Positions 22,677 to 32,885 of a DNA stretch of 64,000 nucleotides are shown in pieces. The notes beneath the pieces were generated by a model that was not told the DNA's origin, searched no databases, and saw only the letters and a program-made list of their open reading frames with translations. The translations under genes and the position numbers were made by a program. The stretch's first letter is position 1. Every line of letters starts with the position of its first letter. Location: contig JADCRB010000057.1 of assembly GCA_021464245.1 (NCBI GenBank), forward strand, positions 1,581,265-1,645,264, read 5' to 3'. This DNA is from Carallia brachiata. Its lineage: Eukaryota; Streptophyta; Magnoliopsida; Malpighiales; Rhizophoraceae.

Positions 22677-23828
22677 TCAGAACTTGTTCCGGTACCAGAA
22701 AACGCCTTCAGAGGAAGCTCCCTCATCAGGCTCCACATAGATGCACTCTTTAACCTCTCTCCATAATGCCTTGTAAAATGGGGTGCCATCAAATTGGTAG
22801 AACTCACCCAGAACCGGCTTAACTGCTTTAGTGGCCTCCTTTGCATGGTAATGTGGCATTGTGGGGAAGAGATGGTGAACTACGTGTGTATCTGTGATAT
22901 TATGGAACACCTTATTCAGCAACCCGTAGTCCCGATCCATGGTACTCAAAGCACCCCTCAGCCAGTCCCATTCAGAGGAATCGTAGTGTGGCAATGCCAA
23001 GTGAGTGTGCTGCAAGTATGTGATTATCACCAGGAAACCATTGACGATGATTAATGGTACCCCATACACGCACATCAGCCAGGCCAGCCCTTTTGCTGCA
23101 GCAATGTGATATACCACATAAGTAGCAACAAAAACTCCAGCATCAGAAATGTAAATCTGAAGCCTCTCCCGATCAGAATATATCGGGCCGTTGGGATCAA
23201 AGTGACAGGCAAAGCGGTCATACGGTCGGCCAGAGACATTGAAGGCTAAGTACAAGGGCCAACCAAGAAGAATTTTTACTGCAAGAATTAAAGCTCGGCC
23301 TGGCGGATTGTTTAGGTACTTCGAATAACATGATATCTTTGACTTGGGCTTTGGTACAAAAACTTCATCGCGATCAAGGCTTCCCGTATTGGAGTGATGG
23401 CGGCGGTGGCTGTATTTCCATGAAAAGTATGGGACAAGAAGTGCAGAATGGAGGATTAGGCCAACAGTATCATCAAGCCACTGGTAGTCACTGAAGGCAT
23501 GATGACCACATTCATGAGCAATAACCCAAACACCAGTGAGAATACAGCCTTGGAGAGCCCAGTAGACCGGCCACGCCATGTAGCTGAATGGAGTGGGCAG
23601 GAGATGGAAGTAGGTGGTTGCAATGTAGTCGAGTAGAGCACTTAACGTGACGTCGTAAAAGACATGGGAGAAAGAGCGGAGGACAGAGCGTTCAAAGCAA
23701 TGCTGTGGGATGGCTTTCTTGATTTGGCGAAGAGTGAATGAAGGCTGTGTGTGGGGCATTCGCTTGAGGTTCCTTTCCTTCCCTGCACCATTGATGCTTG
23801 GTGCAGACATTCGGCCGCCAGCTTCCAT
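22677..23828 (-). CDS. FAD2: FAD2, ER omega-6 (delta-12) oleate desaturase
   Basis: An uninterrupted 383-residue coding exon, the canonical FAD2 length. The enzyme inserts the second double bond into oleate esterified to phosphatidylcholine in the ER, making linoleate. The three diiron-binding histidine boxes are present: HECGHH (residues 105-110), HRRHH (141-145) and HVVHH (about 315-319). Further landmarks are [35 protein letters not shown] and the C-terminal YRNKF, an aromatic ER-retrieval signal. The start is the ATG giving [10 protein letters not shown], 17 bases after a TTTGCAG acceptor; the longer frame upstream is intron. The intact boxes favour a desaturase over a hydroxylase or acetylenase. 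Position two of the third box is V instead of the more common A, which also occurs in bona fide FAD2 proteins. Confidence 0.95.
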   Translation of the reverse strand: MEAGGRMSAPSINGAGKERNLKRMPHTQPSFTLRQIKKAIPQHCFERSVLRSFSHVFYDVTLSALLDYIATTYFHLLPTPFSYMAWPVYWALQGCILTGVWVIAHECGHHAFSDYQWLDDTVGLILHSALLVPYFSWKYSHRRHHSNTGSLDRDEVFVPKPKSKISCYSKYLNNPPGRALILAVKILLGWPLYLAFNVSGRPYDRFACHFDPNGPIYSDRERLQIYISDAGVFVATYVVYHIAAAKGLAWLMCVYGVPLIIVNGFLVIITYLQHTHLALPHYDSSEWDWLRGALSTMDRDYGLLNKVFHNITDTHVVHHLFPTMPHYHAKEATKAVKPVLGEFYQFDGTPFYKALWREVKECIYVEPDEGASSEGVFWYRNKF

Positions 23829-23845
23829 TGCCCTGTTTTGATTTC

Positions 23846-24739
23846 CTGCAAACTGACCAAGAGAACATAGAGAACTGTAGTCAGTTCGCCAGCTCAAAAA
23901 TTTGAAGAATACATTAATGTTGTGATCTAAGGAATAGCAAACAGTTAAGCAAGTCCAGCAGAATCACAAAATGCAACAATGCAAAATTTAAAATGGGAGG
24001 GCTGGGATCCTTTGGTTTTTCTGTATATGTTTTGTGAATGTGGTGGACACGTTGCCTGAACAGAAGACCCCCACGGGGGGAGAATATAGAACTGCCAACA
24101 AATGCAAGGTCTGCATTCTGTCCATTACAACCATATAGCATGGCACAATATTGGAAATTAGTGTTGCTGGGAAGCATGCACTTCAAAGTCCAATCTCAAT
24201 TTGGAGGCAAACAGTTTGTGTTTTATTTTTTTCTCTTCCTTCTTTTTGTTATATTGCATATATGTCCTCTAGAAATTAATCAATGATGTAAAAATCAAAT
24301 GTAATATAAAAATAGCTGCCTGCCTAAAGAGGCCTTACACTAATTAATCTTATCAACAGTCTATCTGTTCTATCCCCATGGAAATAATCATATTCATATA
24401 TCACTCAACCCAGAAAGAAAAGCAATAGACAGGCATTACAATGCATGCTTTCTGTCTCTTTGTTTAACAAATAGAGAAGCTAAAGCAAGTAACTTTTTAA
24501 AAAAGGCACTGACACAAAAAGAAAAAGAAATTATGGGCATCAATCTAAAGCTATCCTCATGGCAGGGGTGGATCTTTTTTTTTTTTGACAGAAGGGTGGA
24601 TCTATCCATGCAGAATGTTTATAGATGCATGAATGCATGTCAGCATGTGGCTTCTAGCCAGCAATTGAAATGACATAAGAAAAAAAACAAAACAAAACAA
24701 GAAGAAGAAGAAGAAGAAGAAGAATGAGAGTGAAGGCAC
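23846..24739 (-). promoter_or_regulatory. FAD2: 5'-UTR intron of FAD2
   Basis: On the minus strand a GTGCCT donor (24739) follows CAGCTTGCAG and a TTTGCAG acceptor ends at 23846, giving an 894-bp intron in the leader. The noncoding first exon lies at about 24740-24880 and is CT/GA-rich. A large leader intron at this place is a conserved feature of FAD2 genes and is known in several species to raise expression. A (GAA)n repeat sits just inside the donor (about 24699-24723). Confidence 0.75.
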
Positions 24740-24899
24740 CTGCAAGCTGAAAACAAAAGTGCTCTTTGGAGAAGCACTTGTTCTAGCAGAAGAAGAGAAT
24801 CATGCGCACTTCCGTCTCTGTCTCTCTGTCTCTCTTTATGTGGTGGTGTTTGTTGGGCTCTTTTTGGCTGCTGGCTGGTCTTCCCCGGAGGAGGAAAGC

Positions 24900-25800
24900 T
24901 TGCATTTAAGGGCAGTAAAGCAGCTTGAAGAAGGTAGGTCCCACAAGATTCTCTCGCCTACGCTTGGACGTGAGTATCTGAACTTCGTTGGCTACGTGTT
25001 TCCGGCTGTTGGTTCGTTGATCATCAACATGTAGCTGTTGATTTTAAATGGATGGTCTTGACTCTCGTGTTCATAGGGGTAGGGACTCCTTACGCTCTTT
25101 GCATTTAGTTGTAGCTGATAATGATCTCCATCAAATAAACAACCCATCATGTAGCAAGGATCGATAAAAATGGTTGACATCTTAAATATATCAATTAAGA
25201 GTAAGGCTACAAAGATATATTTAGTCAGTTACGTAAGAGTTATGCAGTTAACACGATAATATTTAGCTGTTTATTTTTTTTTTTTAAATTCAATACATTG
25301 ATTGTAATCCAACAGTCCAAATCTTTTGGTGTTTACCATTTGTCTATGATCACATTGTCATTTATCTTTTTTCATCAATATAATTTTTTTTAACATGTTT
25401 CATTATTATCATATTTATGGGAAAATTTTCATCCGATACTTTTTTAACTAACTTATGTACCACAATGAAGTAACAAAAGAAAATATTGTTAGCCTACGCA
25501 AGAAATCTTGGTTCTAATATAACTTCTCTCGGCAAAGTACTTATCAAGGTTATTACTTTTTAATTATGAAATAAGCGCTGAATGGTTGTATCTTTTTTTT
25601 TTTTTTTTGGGTTTTGAAGAAGGGTTAAACTCATAAAAAATAAAAAATAAAAAGGAGTATAATAAAATAAAACTTCAGAATACACACCTAGTCAATAAAA
25701 ATTAACAACTACAAAACTAATGCCTGAATGGCTGTAACTTTTGGCAAAGATAAGCATGGAAATATATTTCATTTGAGCGTTATTTACACATCTTTGGGTT
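24900..25800. other. FAD2 upstream region and AT-rich spacer
   Basis: The FAD2 promoter should lie here, but no TATA box can be singled out with confidence. The rest is AT-rich with a poly-T run near 25591-25610. No gene seen. Confidence 0.4.
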
Positions 25801-25803
25801 TAA

Positions 25804-26171
25804 GGGCTTGTTTGTTTTGCAAGGGAAAAGGGAGGAAGTAAAGAAAGTTGTAATCATTCTTATTATTATTTTTTTTTTATATTTCTTTCTCTTAATTTTT
25901 TATATCACTCTAAACAATTTTATTTTTTTCACTACTTTTTCTCTCACAAATTATTATTTATTTTTTTCTTTTATTATACTTCCTTTCTCATAACTTTTTA
26001 CACCACTCAAAATAATTTTATTTTCTTTACCATTTTTTCTTTCACAAATTACTATTTATTTTTTATTTCACCATATTTCCTCTCTCAATTTTCTCCACCA
26101 CTTCAAACAATTATATTTTCTCTTTACTTTTTTTCTCTTTCTCCACCATTCCTCCCACTCCAAACACACTA
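25804..26171. mobile_element. Tourist-like MITE with internal repeats
   Basis: TAA flanks both sides (25801-25803, 26172-26174). The left end GGGCTTGTTTGTTTTG and the right end, read inward TAGTGTGTTTGGAGTGGGAGG, are imperfect inverted repeats typical of PIF/Harbinger MITEs. Inside, a unit like TTTTTCTCTCACAAATTA..ATTTTTT recurs about three times (25925-26090). It is noncoding. Confidence 0.5.
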
Positions 26172-26174
26172 TAA

Positions 26175-27032
26175 ATCTCGCGTATACTTAAGATTACGAA
26201 CGGAAGAGCCCTTATGTGTGGTTTAAGCCCGGTAGACTCTTCAATAGGCCCAAAAAAAGCTCACAATCACAAAGGCCTAAAAATTATGTATTGTTACGTG
26301 ATTTAAGCAGATAAACCTTTAATCTTATTTGACGAGAAAAAAGAAAAAAAGACCAAAGTTTCCATTGAAGCTGGAGGTTCAAATCTTTAGTTTCCTCAAA
26401 TTCCGCAAGATAGAATTTGCATACACCCACTTACTTTTTTTTTTTACATTAAAAAAAAATTTATAACAAATATTTTAGTCATTAAATCTGTGAACTATAA
26501 CTGAAATAATCTCTATTTATATGCCTTATTTAACCGAATTAAGATACCTACTACCCTAACACTGTTAAATCTAAACAGACCTACCTTAACAGACTACAAA
26601 GATTACCAAGTTTGAAACCAGCAATATTTAACGCACAGATAAAACCACGAGCAAATTGGCTGCAATATAGGTAGGCAGCTTTCCCCATACCGACTACTGT
26701 CAATTCCAATCCAATTTGTATTCAAGCAAATTATAGACCACAAACCAATAAACAGCATGCAATAATCTATGTTAACCATAAAAATTACAATCCCTGTTTC
26801 AACCATCTGGCGGGCTTCTCCTAAGTTGTGATTATTCGACGAGAGTAAGCTAGCCGAAGCGCAAAGAAAGATCAGCTAAAATTTCTGAACAGTAAAACCT
26901 TCGACAACTCCTCTACTAGAGATAGCGTCAGTATCTCTCTGAATCCAAAAATACTTGGTAAACGAACCGCATAACAAAGGCTATAAGAGCGTATTCCTAA
27001 CAAAGGCGGAAAAGAACAAAGAGAGGAAAAAG
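26175..27032. other. Spacer and 3' UTR of the CCCH/KH gene
   Basis: The portion nearest 27032 should be the 3' UTR of the minus-strand CCCH/KH gene. No other gene recognised. Confidence 0.4.
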
Positions 27033-30000
27033 TTACATCACAGTCCTGCGCAATTCCTCCGCTCCGTGTGCAAAGTGGCACCTGTCCCCGAAAGTACATG
27101 ATCCTTTTGCAAAGTTCTCGCATAGCTTAGTCTTGAAATTGTTTCCTGGTGTATGAATGGCTGGGTTCTTCATGGGAGGCCCAGATGCCTGACCCACGTT
27201 TACTATAAGCTCACGAACCATCGCACTCGCTTGCTTAATCTGATCAAATGTACCCTCAAGCTCAATATTCCTCAAGTTAGGATCTGATTCATGCTCTCTT
27301 ATGGAAAGTTTAGCCCCAGTAAGACGACAGATTTGCTTTGAGTGCACACCATTCTTCCCGATGATGGCTCCGGCAAGTGAAGCATCAACACTGATTTTGG
27401 CAGCAGATATGGCCCCAAAGCTGGCAGCAGCACCAAGACCTGGGGATGGAGCTCCATCTGGCGGCCCATCCCGCCTGAAACTTGTCCCATGCCACGAGGA
27501 CCTCCATAGGATGGACCCATTGGCTTCCCCAGCTCCCACTCCCCATGGGCAAAATGGCATTTATCACCAAATTTGCAGCCTTCAGCTGTGTTATATTTGG
27601 TGCACATGCGAGTCTTCATGGCAGGAGGTGACGAGCCATCAGGAAATGATGGTGGGACTCCTGGATTTCTACCAGCTGGGGGAAGAGCTGGAGCACTGCT
27701 AAGATTGAGCATCTGAGACACAGCTTTGAAGCCACCAGGAACATAATGCAAGAAATGGCATCCCTCACCAAATGGGCAGCCAGAAGTACTGCAAAACATT
27801 ACAGATTGATAATAACATCAGGACATTCTGGTTTAAAACACCAAGCCTAAAATAATGGACCTAGCCAGAACAAGGCACCAGCACCACCCCACACTCAAAA
27901 CATGAATAAATAAACTAGTCAATAATAAATGAGCGTGTTGCTTGATAAAAACCCCAAACACTCCTCGACAAGAAAAACCACAAACAACTTTACGAAAACG
28001 GACATGATTAGGCAATGAATCCCTCCAACATCGAGCTCCAAATTACTTTAGAAGAAGCATGCTGTGAAGAGAGGTGTAAGACCCACCAACAATAAGAAAA
28101 CAATCAATTTACCCCATGCCTATTGCTTGTTATCAACAAAGCATCTATTAACTAAACATTTCATGATGTTGCCAATTTTCATAACCTTTAACAACTAACT
28201 TCTGAACCACAAAACATAGAATATAAAAGAAATACACATAATCTACGTGTGTACCCATGAAAAAGAAACACATGCATTCCAGTGTGGGTAGCATTCTAGC
28301 AAATGGAACAGTAATAGATACCACCTACATTGCATGGGCATTTAAGAGAAGTTGAACCTTGAATGATATAAAATATTTAGCATTTCATGCATACTGACGC
28401 CCTTGATGACTCAAAGCTAAGAGAATCAAACATGCTACAAGCTCAAGATAGTGCCATAGGATATGCCAAGAAATTATTTTCCAAGTTTTGCTCTCTTTTA
28501 AAATCTTCATGACAATCAGAGACCTCTAAGGTGCATCTTCCTTAATTTATCCTCTAAACTAGCAACAATGATAGTAAATAATGAAATTACGACTATTTCG
28601 GTCAAACCTTTTGATCTAAGAGTATGGCATACAGAAAATACAGAGAAGTTTGACAAATCGACTGTGATCTGGACAGTAATCAAAGCATTATCTACATCTA
28701 TAAATCCACATGCAGCACTCGCAAAAAATATAGCACAGCTTGCAAGGTTTGACACAGTTGACCATTGAAATCAATATAAAGCATTTCCAAGACTGCAACT
28801 GAGAGGCTGAAACGTGACAGCTTGTGATGCTTGACATTAGCATGATTAGTAATGCATAGAAATATAAAATGGTTTGAGGGTGAGCAGGTTTAACTACTAT
28901 CACTGTCTATCTCCACTACCATTAGAAAAATGGCAGCAACAGAAACTTTAGCTCAAGATCTTACTTTGAATGAAAATCAAGACAGCAACACAGAGAGAGA
29001 GAGAGAGAGGAGATGATGATAATGATGACTAAGAAAAAGAAACGATGATGCTACAAACAAAAAGGGAAAGAAATGTCAAAGTTTTATGATCTGGTATGAG
29101 AGTAAGCAACCCCACGAACATCTTTTGGCACAATAAAGGATGCGGAGAAGTAAACAAGCAACTCTACTATCTGTGCTTATGATCAACATTGTATACAGGC
29201 GATGCCACCGCATTAGAATCTGATTTACTTATCCATATCTGATGCCTTTAACTTGTGGGGATCATGTATCGAATTTCAAATGGCCATTACATGGTGGACA
29301 TGTTTTGCATTCCATAAAACTTCATTGAGTTTACATATGTCCCAGCAAGTAGTTATCCAGAAGTAATCTCTGAAATCAACCATTTTTGTCCAAAGGACAC
29401 AATTTTCGATAAGCTGTTCAATAAACTGATTATCTTGAATAGAATTGAACCTGTATCACAACCTTCAGTTTCCAACACATTAGTCCCAATTGCGCTAGAT
29501 TGATTTGCAAACAGTGTGCAACAATCTTATTTTGCAATTTACAAATATTAAAAATAGATGGAACAGCAATGAGACTATTTATTTTGGATAAGTTAAGATT
29601 TGAACCTGAAAAATTTTGTGCATGGCTTCGATTTGCTTCCTATACCAGTTGAAAAGGACTCCATTTCTGTTACAGAAGATTAATTAATTTCCCTCAGTTA
29701 AGACTTCAGTGAGTTGTTAAAGTTTGCCTTAAAGAAAGCCTGACATCATGTTACAATCTCTGGACACTCTTAATAAATGATAATCTTAATGACTATAAAA
29801 ATACTACGCAAAGCTTCTGTAAAAATAAATATGCAATAAATTTTCAAGTACAGAGAGCAATCCCCCATTCCCCATGAATACTTTTTTAAATCGGGCGTCC
29901 AAAAATTGTTCCATCAATTGAACACTGAAAGGATTTAAAGATACAAACACTCTATTTAATCCTTTGACAGTTCAAGCAAGTATATAACCTCCGACCCATC

Positions 30001-31071
30001 AAACTTCTACTTTTAGAATAAAGTTGCACAAATTCCCTGCTCCGCTCATACTCCTTCCACACAAGTCTAATGATTGAATATATCTTATATTTTAGCGGAC
30101 AAATTTCAAGAAAAAGAAAATAAAAAAGCAAAAGAGTTGAAATAAACAAAGAATTGAACAATACAAACAGATCCATCTCTTGTTGACAACCAAAAAAAGC
30201 TGACACCGTTACCAAGAATCCAGCGGAGAAAAGGGTGAAAAAAGAGAGGGAAAAAAAAAAGGGACCTCCATACAAAAAACATTCAATGAGGATGACAAGT
30301 TGACAACAGCAACTCACAAAGATTAAGAAAACTTCAATATAATTGATAACAATGAGACTCTAAACTTCCTTCAAAAAGGGAATGGAAAATGAAGGATTTC
30401 TTCACGTGGTTATTTCAAAGATAGAAAGTTGCTCCGACTCTATCATAAAAATACTAACTAAACATGCATTGAAAATCAAAAGGGAAAATTTTCAATACCG
30501 TAAAGCTCAGACTAAACTAAACTAAACAGTTCTACGAAAGCAAGTCATTTGATATATCACTTCCCTTTTTGTCACTTCATTAATTTTTTATTTAAAGCAT
30601 CAAAATACACAGACATGAACTTCAAGCAACCCACTCAATGTAGAAAAAAAAAAAAAAAGAGCGGCTTTTACTTTCCCTTTCTCTCAGAATCTTTGATGAA
30701 GCTAATCCTTTCAAATTGTTCCAAAATTCGTTTTCATCAACAAGATTTCCTCAACAACACCAAAAGAAAAAAACAAAAAAAAGAAAAAAAGAAAGCATTT
30801 TATATTGACAACTTTAACTTCTCTTTTTCTTATCACATTTTCTTGGCCACCAAACAAAGCTCGCATAAAGACAGCTACTAAAATTAGATTCCTACGACGA
30901 GCACACACGAAATAAAAAAGGTCACACACGAACCTTCACAAAATCCAAGAAAACACTGAAAACAAAAGTTGAAAGAGAAAAACAAGAACCTTGTTTGGAT
31001 TTCTTGAAACCGCCATTTCCATTCAAAGCAGCTTCGTGCCTTCCTCTCTTACGGCCGCTTCCAAACTCCAT
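27033..31071 (-). CDS. CCCH zinc-finger / KH-domain RNA-binding protein (frameshifted in this sequence)
   Basis: Three exons: 31071-30990, 29666-29606 and 27788-27033. The protein starts [20 protein letters not shown] (basic, nuclear-signal-like), then [19 protein letters not shown]. It carries three CCCH fingers with a KH domain between the second and third. Finger spacings are C-X8-C-X5-C-X3-H ([15 protein letters not shown]), the same in finger two ([21 protein letters not shown], from 27600), and C-X7-C-X5-C-X3-H for [20 protein letters not shown]. The KH domain has the GKNG loop ([20 protein letters not shown]). Related Arabidopsis KHZ proteins regulate flowering and senescence as RNA binders. 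Exon 3 is 756 bp where 757 is needed. Around 27451 one base is missing (GAGCTCCATCC), so finger two and KH lie in different frames. Both introns are large (1.3 and 1.8 kb) and hold nothing recognisable. Confidence 0.85.
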
Positions 31072-31269
31072 TACTGATTATTCAAGATTCGCACACGCAC
31101 GCACGGCTCCCTGCTTAAACTAGCTTTTGCCTCCGAGGAAAAGCAACAGAGAGAGAAAGAAAAACGAAAGAAAAATCAAGAAAGAGAGGGTTTAGTCGTA
31201 GTGGAGGAGTGGATTAGGGTTTCCAAGGGAAGAAGCAGAGCGAGCCGAAGCTACCAGTAAAAGCGGAGA

Positions 31270-31643
31270 GAGAGAGAGAGAGAAAGAAATAAAAAAAATT
31301 AATTACAGGCGCAATATTGAAAGTTAGGCTTAAATGCGGCCAGGTTTTTTCATATGATAATACGATGACGTTGGAAGTGGATCACGTGACGTTGACGTGG
31401 TACTAGTTTGTGTGGTGGGTGCACGTGAACCCTTCTGTATGGGCCTAGACCCCGCTAAAATTTTGAACCTCTCCTTGGGCCTAGTCTCGATTAGCTTAGC
31501 CAGCCCACACAAAATACTCTTGCGTTGATTACATGCTGGGCTGGGCTGGGTTGTTGTACATTATGTGTTACGCCTAAATATGTTAGTCTACCAGGAGAGC
31601 TTTGCCAGCCCATACCAGCCAGCGCTAGCACGAAGGACAGGAG
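31270..31643. other. Upstream region of the CCCH/KH gene
   Basis: A (GA)n repeat at about 31267-31284 lies in or near the leader. GC-richer unique sequence follows (31360-31560), without a recognisable gene. Confidence 0.4.
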
Positions 31644-31914
31644 TTCATTATTGATTAACTAGAGATCTCGAATTAGAATTTTAAAAATATAATCACGTTA
31701 AATACCTGTTAAGAGATTTTTGTTGTCTTTCGACGTCCTGCTTCATTATTGATTAACTAGAGATCTCGAATTAGAATTTTAAAAATATAGTCACGTTAAA
31801 TACATGTTAAGAGATTTTTGTCGTTCTTCGACGTCCTGTCCGAATTGGTTTAGATTAATCAATTCAATAAGTTGAATACTGAACGGTATCAGCTATAAAA
31901 AAAAAAAAAAAAGC
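31644..31914 (+). repeat. SINE family B copy with an internal 98-bp tandem duplication
   Basis: The unit beginning TTCATTATTGATTAACTAGA occurs at 31644-31741 and again at 31742-31839 (98-bp period, a handful of differences). It continues into TTTAGATTAATCAATTCAATAAG, TTGAATACTGAACGG and a 17-base A tail (31897-31914). The same 3' end appears at 15185-15275 and, inverted, at 60303-60530. There, upstream words (GGTAAGAGT and CGAGTTCGAGTTC) resemble Pol III A and B boxes, which suggests a tRNA-derived SINE. Confidence 0.6.
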
Positions 31915-31955
31915 TTTGCCAGCCCATACATTTAATAGCCTTTCCTCCAATTTTA

Positions 31956-32349
31956 TGATGTGTTTGGGAAGATAAACTTTTATGATGTGTTTGGTAAGGT
32001 GAAAGATGGGACGAGGCAAAGGGAGTTAAGTGGAAAAGGGAGGAGGGATGCCAAGGAGGAGAGAGTGGCGGGCATCTAGTTACATAGCCTTATTTTTCTT
32101 GTTTGTTTTAAAATTATATTAATTTTTTTAGAATAAAATTTATATTATTAACACATTATTATTAGTTTTATTTTTATTCTTCACTCATTCACAAACAAAA
32201 TATTTTTAACTATTTTCACTCACATTACACTATCTCATACATAATAAGAATGATAAAATTTTCTCTCCTCTAATATTCATTACTCCCTCTTTCCTTCCTC
32301 TCATTTTCCTCTCCCCTTATTATTCTTATTTTTCTTCCCAAAGCAGGGG
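31956..32349. mobile_element. MITE with TTTGGGAAG ends
   Basis: The left end TGATGTGTTTGGGAAGATAA and the right end, read inward CCCCTGCTTTGGGAAGAAAAATAA, are imperfect inverted repeats next to TTA and TAA trinucleotides. The left end has a local duplication (TTTTATGATGTGTTTGG twice, 31951 and 31978). Purine-rich then pyrimidine-rich halves resemble the other Tourist-like elements here. Target duplication is not exact. Confidence 0.45.
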
Positions 32350-32885
32350 TAACAGGCATATAGCCAGAAAAATTCAGAACATGCAGAAGCAATTAGCAAC
32401 AAAGCAATATTTCCATCCAGGAAAAAGGGCAATAAAGAAATTTTCAGCTCAAAAAACCTATAAAATTAATCACTTCGATGTTCTGTAATACAATGGGCAG
32501 CATATTGATCAACAAACAAGTTTTCAGCCCACAGATGTTCAAAAAGGTCAGGGTAATTCCTCTGCAACATTTGCAACCGATGGACTACATGACATTTAGT
32601 CACCATGCGCTCAATGGTGTATGAACCGACTACTGGATTTTAACAAGATCATTTTCAAACTCAACTCAATCGTACAAATTATCCGTGTGGTTAACCAACC
32701 ACGTAACATAATTTACAGTCAAACTTTCATCAGCAAAACTGTAAATACCTGTCACAATCTCGCAAATAGTCCCAGATTATCAAAGGAAGCCTTTTTCTCC
32801 AGCAGCTCCACCATTTCCTTTCAATGATCAAAGAAATTCAGAAATAGAAAGTTGACACTTTGGAACCAATGGAAGTATACGTAGC

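Noticed and set aside
23829..23897. Longer FAD2 start ([10 protein letters not shown]...)
   Set aside because: This segment lies inside the 5'-UTR intron, whose acceptor TTTGCAG is at 23846. The canonical start follows it.
32621..32827. Plus-strand frame in the NDC1 3' flank
   Set aside because: Chance frame in a probable 3' UTR, without motif or start context.
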